In this document: in pieces, positions 47,655 through 60,119 of the stretch
Layout: every line of letters begins with the position of its first letter
Numbering within the stretch: the first letter of the stretch is position 1
Source: Megalonaias nervosa
Taxonomy: Eukaryota > Mollusca > Bivalvia > Unionida > Unionidae
Length of the DNA: 64,000 nt
Assembly (NCBI GenBank): GCA_016617855.1
Contig: JAECUM010001073.1
Location: 1 to 64,000, forward strand
Direction: 5' to 3'
Position numbers and translations under genes: made by a program
Notes under the pieces: model-generated
The model's input: the letters and a program-made list of their open reading frames with translations, nothing else
What the model was told of the DNA's origin: nothing
Databases searched by the model: none

Positions 47655-47670
47655 AGCCCTTTTTAGGGCT
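47655..47670 (+). terminator. Histone-type 3' stem-loop candidate 1
   Basis: AGCCCTTTTTAGGGCT: six-base stem, four-base loop. The loop (TTTT) departs slightly from the usual TTTC of animal histone mRNAs. Confidence 0.35.
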
Positions 47671-47723
47671 AAACAGATCTCTAGGAAACAGAGACTGACC
47701 AAGTTGCCAATCATATAATTCTG

Positions 47724-47845
47724 TATATGTGTTTGTATGCGTGCGCGTACGTTTTTGTGAGTATTTGTGATTGTGTGCGTGCGCGTACGTTTGTTTGTGT
47801 GTGTGTGTCTGCATGCGTGCGAGTACGTTTGTGTGTATTTTTGTT
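47724..47845. repeat. GT-rich degenerate repeat
   Basis: TGTGCGTGCGCGTACGTTTG-type sequence, repeated in similar form at 48,645-48,840. Confidence 0.7.
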
Positions 47846-48174
47846 TCTTTTTTTCCCTGAACAAACGAATTGTCCCTAAACTAAATATTTGTGATATGTG
47901 AAGTAGTGTGACTATAAACACTGACTCCTTCGCTGATGTGATTGTAGGTAATGGTGTGTTTTGTACATAAAACAAATTCCTCCTCCAACTATATATTTAT
48001 AGAAGGTATAGTGGTTTTGTATAAAAATTTATTTTGGGTTAGCACTCTCATCACCATGGATTGTTTGGTACGTGATACGGGTAGTTGGAAAGAGGGGGTG
48101 TTTTCCTTCACGTCCGTGTTTGAAACATAAATCGCAGCGTTCGTCATTCTCGCCATTCAACACTGAATAAAAAA

Positions 48175-48530
48175 ATGGCCATCAACATGGAGAAGATGAT
48201 GAAATTGCAAGAGGTGGTGAATACGATTGGTATGTTGACGAGGATGCAGTTTGGGGCTTATAGCCCGCACAGATTGGTCATGTAGATAAATAATTTGTAG
48301 AAAGGGAAAGACATATTAAAGGAGCTAATTAAACAGGAAAAGGAGGAAAAGTACAAAGAGAGAATGAGATTATGGAATGACAAGATGGAAAAAGAAGAGG
48401 AAAATGAGGAGAGGAAAAAAGAGGAGAAGGAGAAGGAAGAAGAGGAGAAGAAAGATGAGAAGAGAAAGAAAAATGTAGTAGAGAAAAAAAGGTGCAGGTG
48501 GAGAAAAAGAAGGGAGGAGAGAAATTAGAA
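48175..48530 (+). pseudogene. Second Lys/Glu-rich coding-like unit
   Basis: ATG at 48,175 begins MAINMEKMMKLQEVVNTIG. After two stops near 48,285-48,300 a long Lys/Glu-rich frame continues (KEEEEKKDEKRKKN) to about 48,525. It parallels the 47,102 unit in composition, downstream hairpin and GT-rich tail, so the two are likely an old duplication. Confidence 0.35.
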
Positions 48531-48544
48531 GAAGAAAGCTAAAC

Positions 48545-48560
48545 GGCCCTTTTCAGGGCC
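48545..48560 (+). terminator. Histone-type 3' stem-loop candidate 2
   Basis: GGCCCTTTTCAGGGCC within AAAC...ACTCC: six-base stem, TTTC loop and flanks that match the animal replication-dependent histone mRNA 3' end well. No histone ORF is present upstream. Confidence 0.5.
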
Positions 48561-49149
48561 ACTCCATTACCTCGAAAAGATTTACTCTTTCATGCCTAAA
48601 AATTGTTTTAGCCGATTTAATGTGTGATACTTTGATGTTCATCAATCTATGTATGTGTTTGTATATGTATGTGTGCGCACATACGTTTGTGTGTGCGTAT
48701 GTGTTTTTGTACATGCGTACATTTGTGTGTGTGTGTGTTTTGTGCACGCGTACATTTGTGTGTATGTGTATATGTGTGTATGTGTGCGAACGTACGTTTG
48801 TGCGTGTATGTGTTTGTTTTATATGTCTATGTCTCTATATCTCTAACTCTGTCTCTAACCACGCCTCTATGTCTATGTCTCTATTTATCCCTAGAGTAAC
48901 GCGTATTCAGGTCAACCCTTGGCACACTATTTCGACCAATTGAGGTCAAGCACTTGCAACATTGTTACCAGTGACCAGTACTGTGACATCACCCCCATTC
49001 AACTCATATTGTCCCTATACAGTCCCAATCCATGTTAAAGTTTCCCTTGTCCGTCTACAGTACCACCATTGTTAAATTCCCCTTGTCCGTATAGTACAAA
49101 CACCCAGATTTAACACAGAAATCCCATTGTCCGTATAGTATCCCCCTTC

Positions 49150-50575
49150 ACTACTAGCATCTTCCAAACAACCAAACAGGCTCGACAGGATTTCGACGCT
49201 ACAAGGACTACAGTACTGTTGCAGCGAGAGTAGTTCTCGATGTACAAAAAGACTGCAAGCAGTCCACGGACCACAAATGGTCGAAATACACCGTATGGGC
49301 CACAAAAGGTCAAGACGCCATCCTACAGTTGTGCAAAAAGTATTTCGTCGAATACGAAGACTAAACACAAAAATCGTCGATCTTCTATATTGTCCACTCG
49401 TACCCAACGTGACGTGCCCTACTTGAGATCGATGGTCCCTACACCTTCCACAACAGCAACGGCAGGGAAATATTTTGGAACAAGAAACGTGTTCTAGAAG
49501 TGCCAAACGAGCGGGACGGGAAACTATGTGCAAAGTTGTCGAAGCACTCGATACAGTAATACTTCTTGTGGATCAGTGGAGCATGCTGAAGAAGTGATTG
49601 GGATAGAAATGGAAAGCGTGGAAGCGCCATCAAACGCCAATTGCTATAAAAGTGTTGATGTCGAAGAAGTGGAATACATTTGCCACAAATATACAGAAAC
49701 TCAGTTTCGAGGCACACCCCTCACCGGTGGTTGGGAAGCAGGGAAGTTGGATGAAAAAACTGCAAAATCTGTATTTCCATACGAGTTTCCATAAGAGTCT
49801 ACAATAATCCAACCTAATTCCATAGACAAAATTGGGGAACCCTTTGTCGATCATACGACATAGATTGGTCCCAATCCTTTATCTGACCAGCCAATAAACA
49901 CTTTGGAAACAAATAGGTCTACAACATCAACAAAACAAAATCCAGGTGTGCCACCTGTGCTCAGCAGTTGTTGCAGTTCTTCGGCACTTGATATACACAC
50001 TTTTTGTTGCAACCTATCCACTTTGGCCTTTTCTGATGCAACCACATAAGATTGTTTGGCAAACCGAGGTAGCTGGTCCATGGAGCCATTACATATATGC
50101 ATCGTGAATAAAACAAATCTATAGTTCTGTTGCTTGTGAGAGGTCCGCCTACTCTTAGTAGCCATCGCAAACTCTGCCAAAGCCGAGGAATCGTTTGGAC
50201 ACCGCAAAGCACAACTAGGATTCGACACTACCCTGCACCGACCACTGATATATATCCACATATTCAGAAGCTAGAGATTTTGTTATATCATCCTCGTTTT
50301 GGATACAAAATTGCCGGCAAACATTTTTGGCAGCCCAGAAACAAAACAAACCAGTATGCGCCTTTTTCCAAGGATATGTTTCAATTTCAGGATGTTGTAT
50401 TCTTGGGACATTCTGAATGCTTGAATTTGGAATTCTCGCATTCTAGCAGCATATCCAAAGCGACATTTGTTTTGCCTGCTGGTCGGGACAGATACACATG
50501 TTCTCCAACGCGATCTATATCTGCAATCATTTTGTTGTTGGTTGATATAGTGGAGAATGTTGCGTTTGTTTGTTA
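49150..50575. pseudogene. Decaying coding-like region, unidentified
   Basis: On the plus strand about 49,160-49,365 encodes an uninterrupted GFRRYKDYSTVAARVVLDVQ ... HKWSKYTVWATKG stretch ending EYED and a stop. A nearby frame from about 49,380 reads ALLEIDGPYTFHNSNGREIF. On the minus strand, 50,261-49,851 is a 136-codon frame. Composition looks like protein coding, but no family is recognised. They may be parts of a virus remnant like that at 57.7-58.5 kb. Confidence 0.35.
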
Positions 50576-50859
50576 ATTTACAGCGTTAAAAGAGTGTCGT
50601 CGGAGCTACGCTAATAACAAAATCTTCAAATTTAAAATCTCCCCACTCCGCTCCTCCCCTTTCCCCCTTGAGTCTGATATAGGATTTATAAAAGATAAAA
50701 CGAATTAACATTTATTTTTAACATTATTTCCTGACTTCTAAGAACACGTTCTCCACACTACACCCACACGGGTTGATGTTCTTGCAGATGTTTAGTAGGT
50801 AAAGTATAAGAAAGGAATACAGTAGTGTTTGACTGCTGATTGCGTATTTTGCTTTTTTT

Positions 50860-53060
50860 TACAGTCGATGACTTGTGAAGTGGCAATCCAAGAATTGAAA
50901 ATGGATGGATATCCGTTCCAATGGAATTTGACTTCTTGATGTCAATGGGTTTTTACCACTTGACATGTTCTTCGATCGAGAATGATTTCTATATCATAGA
51001 CGTTGTTTTCTTTCTTAGTCACTCACTGTAACTTAGGCAAGTAAGAAGTTCCTTTTAATGTTTTTCTTTTCATATCTTTCAATTATAGACAGATGATTAG
51101 GTCCATTTACTTGTTCCGTGAAACGAAGCAATTCTGTCGTCTAATTGGGTAAGTTACCTTTCTCAAAAGTGTGTTTTATTTTTGTATGTAAAGCTGATCT
51201 CCAATGTTTAACACTTCTTTCTTTTATCTGATTTGTGACATTTCTAAACACTCGATTAAGCACAATCACTTCGTTATGAGTCGTCACTTCTTCTGGAGCA
51301 CATCCGATTTTACAATAGTACAATTGATTACAAGCTTTCATCAAACTTGTTTACACGCTAGTGTTGTTGTTGCCGTTGTGGGATTTAATTCTCGTTTTCA
51401 GTACACGACGGCAAATATAACTTAATGGATGAAGATCCCACCGACCCACGGGAAACTACTGGCAAGCTTTCAAACGAACCAACATTGGCTGAGCCTAGAC
51501 TCAAACCAATGCAGACGGAGGTGAGATGGTATGATCTGTAACGGTGAGAGTTTTAGACAACTCGGCCACCAGGGCCCCACACGTTGATGTATTTGACACT
51601 ACGTTGATGTGTACAATTATTTCTACATACGATCTCTTAAAGTTCTTTGAAAACGTTCCACGACACAAGCTTTTGTTTCGGTATTTTTCATGACACAAAA
51701 TAAATATGTGTCCTTCATTGTACGACGCTACACGTGTGATAACTTCTAAATCGGCTTGCCATTGATAATCAGTTCCAACTACTTTAGTTAGATTTTTGGA
51801 AATTTTCTTCCAGTGGGTTTATATAACGTGTGCGTCGATTGTTCTCATAACCATTGTCATACATTTTACAAATGTAAATTTGCGTGTTTGGTTTTGGCTG
51901 CAAAATACAATGGTTGAATTCCCCGGTAGACAGAGGCATGAGCAGGACTGTATTATATGCTGGGTAAAGTGTATACATGTTTTTGCTGATGCTTAACAAG
52001 TCACCTACTATTTGGTACTGCTCTTTTCGTCGTAAGGTAGTTTGGATTGCGCCGTTTGACGCGTCTGACAAGCAATATATGTTTCAACAGGGATAATTGG
52101 TTCTTGTCTGATGTCTTTCTTTTTCAATTCTGTTGACAGTGGTTTGGGAACTGACTTTTTGATTCAATGAATTCTTGATAGACGCGTCAAGTTATTCTAC
52201 CAAGTGGAGTTTGAAACTGCTCTTCTAAGTCTTCTTCTTTCCGTACCATCCTTGTGGCTGTCATCATTCTGCTGAAACAGATGAAGTCCTTACAATAATT
52301 GTCCGTAACGTTGCTGTTTGTCCTTTCTGACAAATTTGTTCGAGCCATCAATGATTGTAACTCTTTTTGTAAATGTGACATCTGGGTGAGATTAGGATTA
52401 GTAAATAAACGTGCTTTTGTTTTGGTACCAACGGATAAGTTCCATATGTCGTTCGTAAGGAACTAAAGGGTACAAATGTGATGTCCTTCATAAAGAGAGT
52501 GTGTCCTTTTATCTTCACTTCATCACTCGCTCATAAAGAAGCCCAACAATCGATCCAAACAAAAGAGCAACCATTTACGGCATGGTTAGAAATCTTCCTT
52601 TTTGAATGGGTACGTTTTCTTTCGACTGATTGAAATTTTATTTTTGATCATTGTGAATAACGGAATGTCATCGTATTTATATGTCTGTCTATGGCTCAAA
52701 GGAACTATTCCTTTCAAAACATTAAAACAATATTCAAGCACAGTATCGATACTTTCTTTGGTGCCTTTGTATGAATTGTTTTGACATCGGAGCATTGGAT
52801 ATTTTAAATACTGGTAAAACATCCAAATATTTAAAAACACCCAGGATGGATACATTTTTATCCTTTCTTGGAAGGTGTCTTTGGATGATGGTGTTAGCTT
52901 TGTGACATCTTTGTTCACGATGAAAACTCAAGTGAATCTTATTCAACATCTCTTTTATTCTAGAATTCGTCTCCACTGATTGTCCAGGCAGCTTGATTTC
53001 AGGTACTAATAGTATTCTCAACGACTAAGTCGAGTTAATTCTTGTTTGAACAAATCCCAG
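50860..53060 (-). pseudogene. Decaying coding-like region, unidentified
   Basis: Leftward frames that take over from one another suggest one or more eroded genes: 53,021-52,734 and 52,918-52,586 (overlapping, ending KKTYPFKKEDF), 52,381-52,187, 52,071-51,784 (YTLYPAYNTVLLMP) and 51,344-51,141. A SINE has inserted at 51,421-51,579. Nothing in them matches a family I know; coding origin is inferred from frame continuity. Confidence 0.35.
51421..51579 (-). mobile_element. tRNA-derived SINE, 3'-truncated
   Basis: Minus-strand copy of the SINE at 55,430. It keeps the head (GTGGCCGAGTTGTCTAAA, A box) and the B-box area (GGTTTGAGTCT), then the start of the central domain (AAGCTTGCCAGTAG), and stops. 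No tail or clear target duplication. Confidence 0.7.
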
Positions 53061-54490
53061 TGCACTTTGTAACATGCCTATTATGTCTTGTACTTTTGTC
53101 TTGGGAAAGACTACTTTATTAGTTGCAGCACCAGTTGGTAGATCAGAAGGAGAATACGTCGATGGAATAAAAACATTTAGTCACCAAATGAGGAAACATG
53201 CACTATAGTTAATGGAGGAAGGGTAGAAGAGACGGTTACAAAGCGAAGTTTTCTTGAGTACGTCCGTGTTATACTGACAGTACGTTTCTTACTTGAGGGA
53301 GGTATTTTCTTTAGAGTTTTCTTCTTTTAGTGTGAACATCGTGTCCCTCACCTCTTTTTCTGTCTTTTGATGTGTTGATTTTCAATCTTGGGAATTATGA
53401 TCCCATTATATAAGTGGACTAAATAATGACACTTATTGAAGAGTCACTTTCAGTTGGTTACAAAATGATATGTGTTTTGGTATGAGTATCAATTCTTGGA
53501 GCAGCCAATTGTGACAAAGCTACTTAATGACTTCCAGAAGAAACAAAACCCGTTTTTTTATGTGGTAGGTGACTGATACCTTGCAGTACCTGACATACGG
53601 TCAAAGTAATTGACATACGGTCAAAGTAATTTACATAATTGACACATGGCCCAAGTAATTGACATAACTGATATACGGTGAAAGTAATTGACTGTGAAAG
53701 TAACTGACTTTAGTAAAAGGAATTGACATAAGTCAAAGTAATTGACATACTGGCTAACAAATGCGAAAGCGGTTGTGTATATTTTCGCTAGGTACGAAAG
53801 ACATTGATATCTCAAAAACACAGTTTATGTATAACCAATACTCATTTCAGAAGCACGGTTCATGATTGTTTTATTTCGTGGTGTCAAAATGTGCATTTAA
53901 AAATTCAAAGTACATATAAATTTTTACATTTAAAAAATGCAAAGTTCAAGTCACATTTCATAAGCAAAGTTCATGCTTTCTTCGTGGTGTATATTTGAGC
54001 AACAAGGTCGTGTGGCATCTCTGACACAGGTATATCATACTCTGGTTGCAGAGTACTGCATAATATTCAACCTCATTTAATTTTTGGTAGGGCCCATCCC
54101 ATAATTCTTTGTGAAGCTCTTTTCTTTCTCTAGCTTACCGGTTGTTTTTTTTTTGTTGTTGTTTTTTGGGGGGGTTTTTTCTGGGTTTTTTTTTCTTGTT
54201 GTTGTTTTGTTTTGTTTTGTTTTGCTTGTTTGTTTTTTTTTGTGTGTGTAAAATGATCTTTCTTTATCGTACATTATACTGAAGATCGATGTGCCCTTTT
54301 GGTAATGTGTTGCAATTGGGAAGTCGCGCTCGTTTGTTACAGACGGTCTGATAAATTGTTCCAAGGATAAACTGACAATTTGTTTTTACATGGGTACAAT
54401 TGTGTGAGGATCCGCCGTTTTCGCACAAAAGTCTTGAATTTGATGTGATTTTAAACCTTCTTTGACACGTCAAAGTTCATCACGTGACTT
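53060..54490. other. Gene-free stretch
   Basis: No gene seen. Contains the minisatellite below and a T/G-rich low-complexity tract at about 54,140-54,250. Confidence 0.5.
53585..53760. repeat. Minisatellite, about 20-bp unit
   Basis: Eight or so imperfect copies of GTCAAAGTAATTGACATAC. Confidence 0.8.
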
Positions 54491-55322
54491 TATTACGACT
54501 CTGATCTTAGAGCAAGTAATAGAAAAGAATGAAAAGCAAAAATCTTTGTAAAGTTTAACAAATAATTTATTTGCCTACAATACAAAGTGAAAATATGAAA
54601 AAGGAACCTACGATAATGCGAACTAAATCCTAAATAATCCTTGAATTACAGGCACAAGTCCTAATGATGTAAGTTCTGAAAAAACTTTAGTGGAAATCAA
54701 AATTAAATCCAATACTGGAAGTGTTGATGTGCCTGTGGTGGTTCGTGTAGTGGTGATATGCCAATACTCTTGTTGGATCACACTAATACAATCCAAGAAT
54801 AATTTTAGGTTTCTGTTTCCAAGTATGGTATGTTTGAAGAGCGCTTGCATTTCCAGTGAATAAATAATTTGAATAAATAGAATTCCAGCCGAAATGGACA
54901 CAACAATAATACAATTGATTCTGCTAAGATCTTAAAGCACGAATGAATCACTTCTAGAAAGACAAGTTTATATAATACTCTACTTGACCTCAGGTCACAG
55001 TGAGAATTTTTTTAAAGACAAAAAAACTATTACCTCATGGAAAATAACCTTCCAGAAGGTTCATAATGTTTACTAGATAAAATAATTATAACATAGATGG
55101 TAAAGACAATGTCCTTTTAACCCATACACATAGACAATATTTTAGCTATGTATTAGTTGTCTACACAATGTTTAAAAAAATCAATGATTCAGGTCAAGAA
55201 GAAAATGTACTTGATTTGGACAAGGTCAAGTCCAACATACAATGTTACATTAACAATAGCATCTAATGAAATAAAAAATTAAAACCTAACAAACAAACAA
55301 TGCAAATTAAATATACATGACA
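54491..55322 (-). mobile_element. Solo LTR, Gmr1-like family
   Basis: Minus-strand relative of the LTRs at 8.4 and 16.1 kb. It starts TGTCATGTATATTT (55,322) and carries the TGTAACATTGTATG and CTGGAAGGTTATTTTCC landmarks. No adjacent pol. Confidence 0.7.
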
Positions 55323-55429
55323 ACTTGGATGATAGTTCAGGGTCAGTAAATGTTTAGGTCCGCCACTTGCAAAACTGAGAGTAGTCTCTTCTGGATGTTT
55401 TGCGATTAATGCTCCTAAACGTTCATCGT

Positions 55430-55691
55430 GGGGCCCCGAGTGGCCGAGTGGTCTAAAGCGCTCTCCGTTACGGATCACTGCCATCTCACCTCTGTCTGCG
55501 TGGGTTCGAGTCTAAGATTCGGCAAATGTGGATATGTGAGAAAGCTTGCCAGTAGCTTCTCGTGGGTCAGTGGTTCTTTCCGGGGATTTCCCGGTTTCTT
55601 CCTCCACCATTAATACTGGCCGCCATGTATAGCCTATCGTGTGCTGAAAAATGGCGTTAAGCCCCACAACAACAACAACAACAACAACAAC
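55430..55691 (+). mobile_element. Full-length tRNA-derived SINE with target duplication
   Basis: Head GAGTGGCCGAGTGGTCTAAA (A box) and GGGTTCGAGTCT (B box) of Ser/Leu tRNA type; central AAGCTTGCCAGTAGCTTCTC and TTCCTCCACCATTAATACTG segments resemble the Meta-type central domain of molluscan SINEs; an ATGGCGTTAAGCCCC end and an (AAC)n tail. It is flanked by a 13-bp direct repeat, AAACGTTCATCGT, at 55,417-55,429 and 55,692-55,704. Confidence 0.85.
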
Positions 55692-55704
55692 AAACGTTCA
55701 TCGT

Positions 55705-57170
55705 CGATTCGTGGGTGATAGCCTCCGGGGCGATCGATGCCGATGCAACTATCAGTGTTGAAGAAAAAACTCTCCTAAAGGTTCGAAGACCTAATTTAAT
55801 TTTAAACTGGCGCTGACTGTCGAGTACGCCGCAATCATGACATTGCAAAACTTTTGGACATCTTTGCAATTTGCCAAAAGCAAATCTTCACGTATAACTT
55901 CCACGTGTTCAATGAATTTTCTTGTATCGTCCATGAGTTGAAAGTATCGATTTGGATCTATCAAATATTCCGTCTTTGAAAATATTGGACGTTGAACTAG
56001 ATTTCAGTATAAACAATTCCGCATGACATGTCTTTTTATCATTCTTTTCGACGTGTCCCAATGTGATGCATTGTAATGGTTGTTACTGTTATTTGAATTC
56101 GTCTTTATCAACTGGAGTCAGGCACTAAGAACAGCCGCTAGCTTCTTGCTTCAATTTCAGAAAATGATTCACGTAGACTGAAAAAATCTCTTCACTGGAG
56201 TCGTCGTCTTGTTGAGATTGCTATGTAGGAAAGTGACAAATTTCATACACTTTTAATAGGTCTTATTCACGATTGAAAGCATGAAATAATTCGGCACTTA
56301 CCCATGTTCCTCTCAACGCATGGCAACAAGGATGGTCTTCGTTACACGTTTCAGCACAAGTACGGCATCAAAAAATCATCAGTTTTCCTAGGCAATGATG
56401 AGGTAAAACAGGATGGTACAAGTTTGGTACATTTTAGGTGATCGATGTGGAATCGAGCACATTTACAGACCCAAGGATACAAGGAACACACTTAGATGTA
56501 TTTGATTTGATTTGATTTGTTTGTTTGTTTTTGTTTTTTGCTTTTGTTGTTTGATTTTTTTGGGGGGGGAGGTTACATTCGTCCACTTTGTACAGCAGGT
56601 GTGAAATACTGATTCGTGCTCCAAAACACAAACCTGGCGCGGATCCAAGGAGTCGATGTTGACCAAGTAGTGCTCAGCGATGAGCCTAAATCCTGAATTT
56701 ATTTTAAAACATCCACCGTAGTCGTGTGCGCACATTTTTATTGTTACTTATATTTCATCTATATTGTATGTTTTACGTTTTTGGGGGTAGAGTTTGAGCC
56801 AACCTGACTATTTTAATTTTTTTAAACAATGTTTATTTCAATTTGAGTTTAAGACGTTGCCTTTGTTATGACATTAGAATGTTCTGGAAAACGAACTTGT
56901 TGACAATGTTTTTGAATTTTTTCATTTGAAATGTCCCACATCCAGGCCATTATGTTGCTTCATGGGTCAGTTGGCAGGTTTTATATGAAAAGAGATTATA
57001 AACAAAGTCTTCTTTCCTCTCCCGTGGAAACATTTTTAGTTGTGTTCAGTTATAGATATAGAGTAATTATTTATTCAAATTATTCATTGGAAAATTGCAA
57101 AGTGCTCGTTGACTTTTTGGACAAAACACTACTTTGGGATTATTGAGGACTCATTCAAAGACTTTCTGTA
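55705..57170. other. Gene-free stretch
   Basis: No supportable gene on either strand; short T/G-rich runs near 56,510-56,570. Confidence 0.45.
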
Positions 57171-57179
57171 TTATTTCGA

Positions 57180-57310
57180 TCTGGTACATCAAGACTATTG
57201 GTACATCAAAACATTCAAGACTATTGGTACATCAGAACATTCAAGACTATTGGTACATCAAAACATTCAAGACTATTGGTACATCAGAACATTCGAGACT
57301 TTTGGAATTC
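57180..57310. repeat. Minisatellite, about 28-bp unit
   Basis: Four to five copies of ACATTCAAGACTATTGGTAC with a short spacer; ORFs across it repeat the same peptide and are artefacts. Confidence 0.85.
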
Positions 57311-57699
57311 ATTCTTGATAATCTACGCTTTTGGACCTGTGATAAAACATTTAGGGCTATTAGGGGTATACTTTACAATACGATACGTTCTTCTTAAATT
57401 TTCACTTTCCATGATAGTGAATAAAATTGTTTGTTGAATTTTTATTAAACTTGTTGGTTTTGGTTCTTTCTGTTACATAAACATCACTGAGTCGTAACGC
57501 TGTCATTTGGTATCCTTGAAGTTTCTAAACTATGGCGTCGTTGGTATATTTGGTCGTACAACTCTTACATGGTCGTTGACTCTATTGTTCTAGTCTCGCT
57601 GTGGAAAATACGAATTAAATATCTCTGAAAATCGTACACCATCTACAGATTTTCTAAATCCAAACAATGCACAGAATAAGTGCTGATCTTCTTTTACCC

Positions 57700-58500
57700 A
57701 CCGTCGTTTCTAGAATGTTGTATCCTCTTGTGTTAAGTCTTACACAAGTAATTTAGCACTGTCTGAATATCGACGACTGACAGTTTGAATGGACTGAGGT
57801 TGTATGATGGGTGGTGTGTTATCGGGCATGAACTTCTTTCGGTACACCACGCGCTTTTGCAGTGGTGGAAACTTCCTTCAAGAGATCGATACTTCCGTCA
57901 TTGTCAACATTTTCCACAACAACTGCATAAAATATCTACATCAGAGCGAAAACATTTTGGTACCAGGCGTAGAATGCATATAGTTGTCCTGTGTGCATAA
58001 CGTCAGGGTCGTAATCGTGAACTTCAGGCAAATGCGGGAGCACAACGTGTTGACTCAGTATTGAAAAAGTGTGGAAAAGAACTTTAGCAATTTCTGTCAT
58101 TCCTAAAGTTTTAGGCATTCTATCCAAAGGCATGACTAAACTCATTCAGTCTTTAAATTGTAACTTTCATGAAAATGACTTTTTCAACTTTCATCGCGAC
58201 TGAGGGAAATTCGTTTTCTTGTATGAATATTATTTGAAAAGAAACTGTCCCTGATAACCTGAGAAATTGTGAACCATGGCTGTAGCATACTGTTGACAGT
58301 TCCTGTAAGGATGGACCAATCTTCGCGCCAAGAGTAGTCCGTGGGAGAGCTAATAAATATCTTTTCAAGTCCTCCTGGAATCACACTACAATTTATACAG
58401 TGGTGAAATAAAGGGTTCTTAAATGAGCTTATCGCAAGCTCGATGATCCACACAAAAATTCTTTTTTGTCCTTCAGAAACACATGGTCTGGAAACTAAAG
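57700..58500 (-). pseudogene. Protein-primed family-B DNA polymerase remnant
   Basis: The clear part (58,145-57,936) reads MPLDRMPKTLGMTE, then LFHTF, and YDPDVM ... FYAWYQN. That is the exonuclease-side region (..MPL..FPKTFGL.EL..GYFPH, then YDPD.M and F.AWY) of the organellar/viral PolB family used by Polintons, adintoviruses and linear plasmids. Further fragments in other frames at 57,900-57,770 (VYRKKFMPDN) continue the same protein, and an upstream open frame at 58,453-58,184 may be its N-terminal side. Many stops and frame changes make it dead. It is unrelated in sequence to the PolB at 32-35 kb, so this is yet another viral insertion. Confidence 0.6.
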
Positions 58501-59050
58501 ATCCACGACATTTCTTTGAATATTTTGTTCTCGACTACTGTTGAATCCATAGCCACGTTTCTCTCGATCGTAACTGTATCCAAGGAATACTTTGATGGTA
58601 GCTGTGGCATCGAAACGATCTTAGTGATGATAAACGTGAGTATATTTTCCGTGTGGAAAGTCATGCCCTCGGAACACAAGATCTCCACAAATGAGTTGAG
58701 GGTACACTTCCAAAGTATAAAGAGGTGCCAACATGCCTTGAAAATTTTGAATTCCAGGAACTCCACACACGACCTCTTCGAAAATGGTCCACAAGAATTT
58801 CTGCTTCTCTTCGATTTTGGGTCCGTATAATCGTCTAATGCTCTCCCATGACCGTTTGTGTTCTGCTGTACCGTTCTTCTTTTTCAAGCCACTATGATAG
58901 TACGAACTAAACACACTTGGTCTTGATGCTTGTTTGTCTGGACTATACTTTGGTTGGCACTGTAATGTACATCGAACAGTTAAACTTTTTTGGCCTCTTT
59001 CGTTGCCACTTGGCTGCATCATGTTAGTAGAATTTATTCCATCAGTGATA
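58473..59050. other. Coding-like but unassigned
   Basis: Overlapping ORFs on both strands (plus 58,483-58,830; minus 59,022-58,621). The minus frame is the more likely upstream continuation of the PolB remnant, but no motif confirms it. Confidence 0.3.
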
Positions 59051-60110
59051 TCAAACTCGCCGTTTGATTGTTAAATGTATTTAACTTTGTCGATCCTCGT
59101 GAAAGACGTTATTTCTGCAGATGAGCTAAATACGACCCAGACAGGAGACTTGAAACTTATGCGTGATGTCTCAAACTATTTACATCTTGAGCTGGCATTG
59201 TCGTTTTGATGTCTCTAATATCGATTTCCGTAGATCTGTAACAAAGTCAACTGCTATCTCTGGCGGAATGTGAGACTTAAATACTTAAATTTGACGATGT
59301 GTGTTTAAGTAGTCGTACTAAACATTCTGGAAGTCGCATTTTGGGTAGCTCGAATGTGAAAATAATCTTCAGGAGCTACCGAACGACTTTGTTCCTTTGC
59401 ACATCTTGCTGCTCTCGACCCCGTTGCAGTAGTTTGTAGTAGACTATGTCTTGTTCAAAATCGCTGGCATGAACTTGTGCTAATACTTCTCTTATTTTAT
59501 GCTGCGACACCGAAAGTCGTCCTGGAATCACACTACAACTCATCATGTGAAACCTATTAATCAGTTTTTAGTAATACATCTTGACGCTACAGATTTCAAC
59601 ATGTCAGCCTAACGTTAAATTCCCGTTCATGCCAAGGCGTCATTCCCATGTTAAATTTCTTTTTATCGCTATATTCTTTTTATCTGATTAACATGGGATT
59701 CAACTTTGACGCTCTATCTTTGGGCTTTGCTATTGGCGTGGGTGCTGGTCAATAAGTACAGATACTAGTGAGTAGAAGTATGTGTTGTTGAGTGTATGTG
59801 GATCATGGCCAAGAGCTAAGGATATTAGTCAGTAAATGTAGTTTTATATTACATTTCCAGTTAGATCCCATAATTTTTACATCCCCTTGAACCCTGTACC
59901 CAACAACGGCACTATGGGATCACAGAGCTAATTTCCAATTTGACTGTTTGCGCCGCTTTTGACCCAAATCTATTATCCCGTTCCTGAAATCGATCCTGTG
60001 GGGTAATAATTATAATTTCTTATGGACCCCCCAAGAGCCGATTTTAATCCAATACCACAAGCCTATAATAACATTAATTTTCACCACTTTCAGTCTCTTT
60101 TAGAAAGTGT
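59050..60110. other. Gene-free stretch
   Basis: Nothing supportable on either strand. Confidence 0.5.
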
Positions 60111-60119
60111 ATGAATATC

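Noticed and set aside
48620..48943. Overlapping ORFs in three frames
   Set aside because: Arise from GT-rich repeat; Val/Cys/Tyr periodic peptides.
55440..55520. Possible tRNA-Ser/Leu gene
   Set aside because: A and B boxes are present, but the sequence continues into a SINE body with an (AAC)n tail and target duplication.
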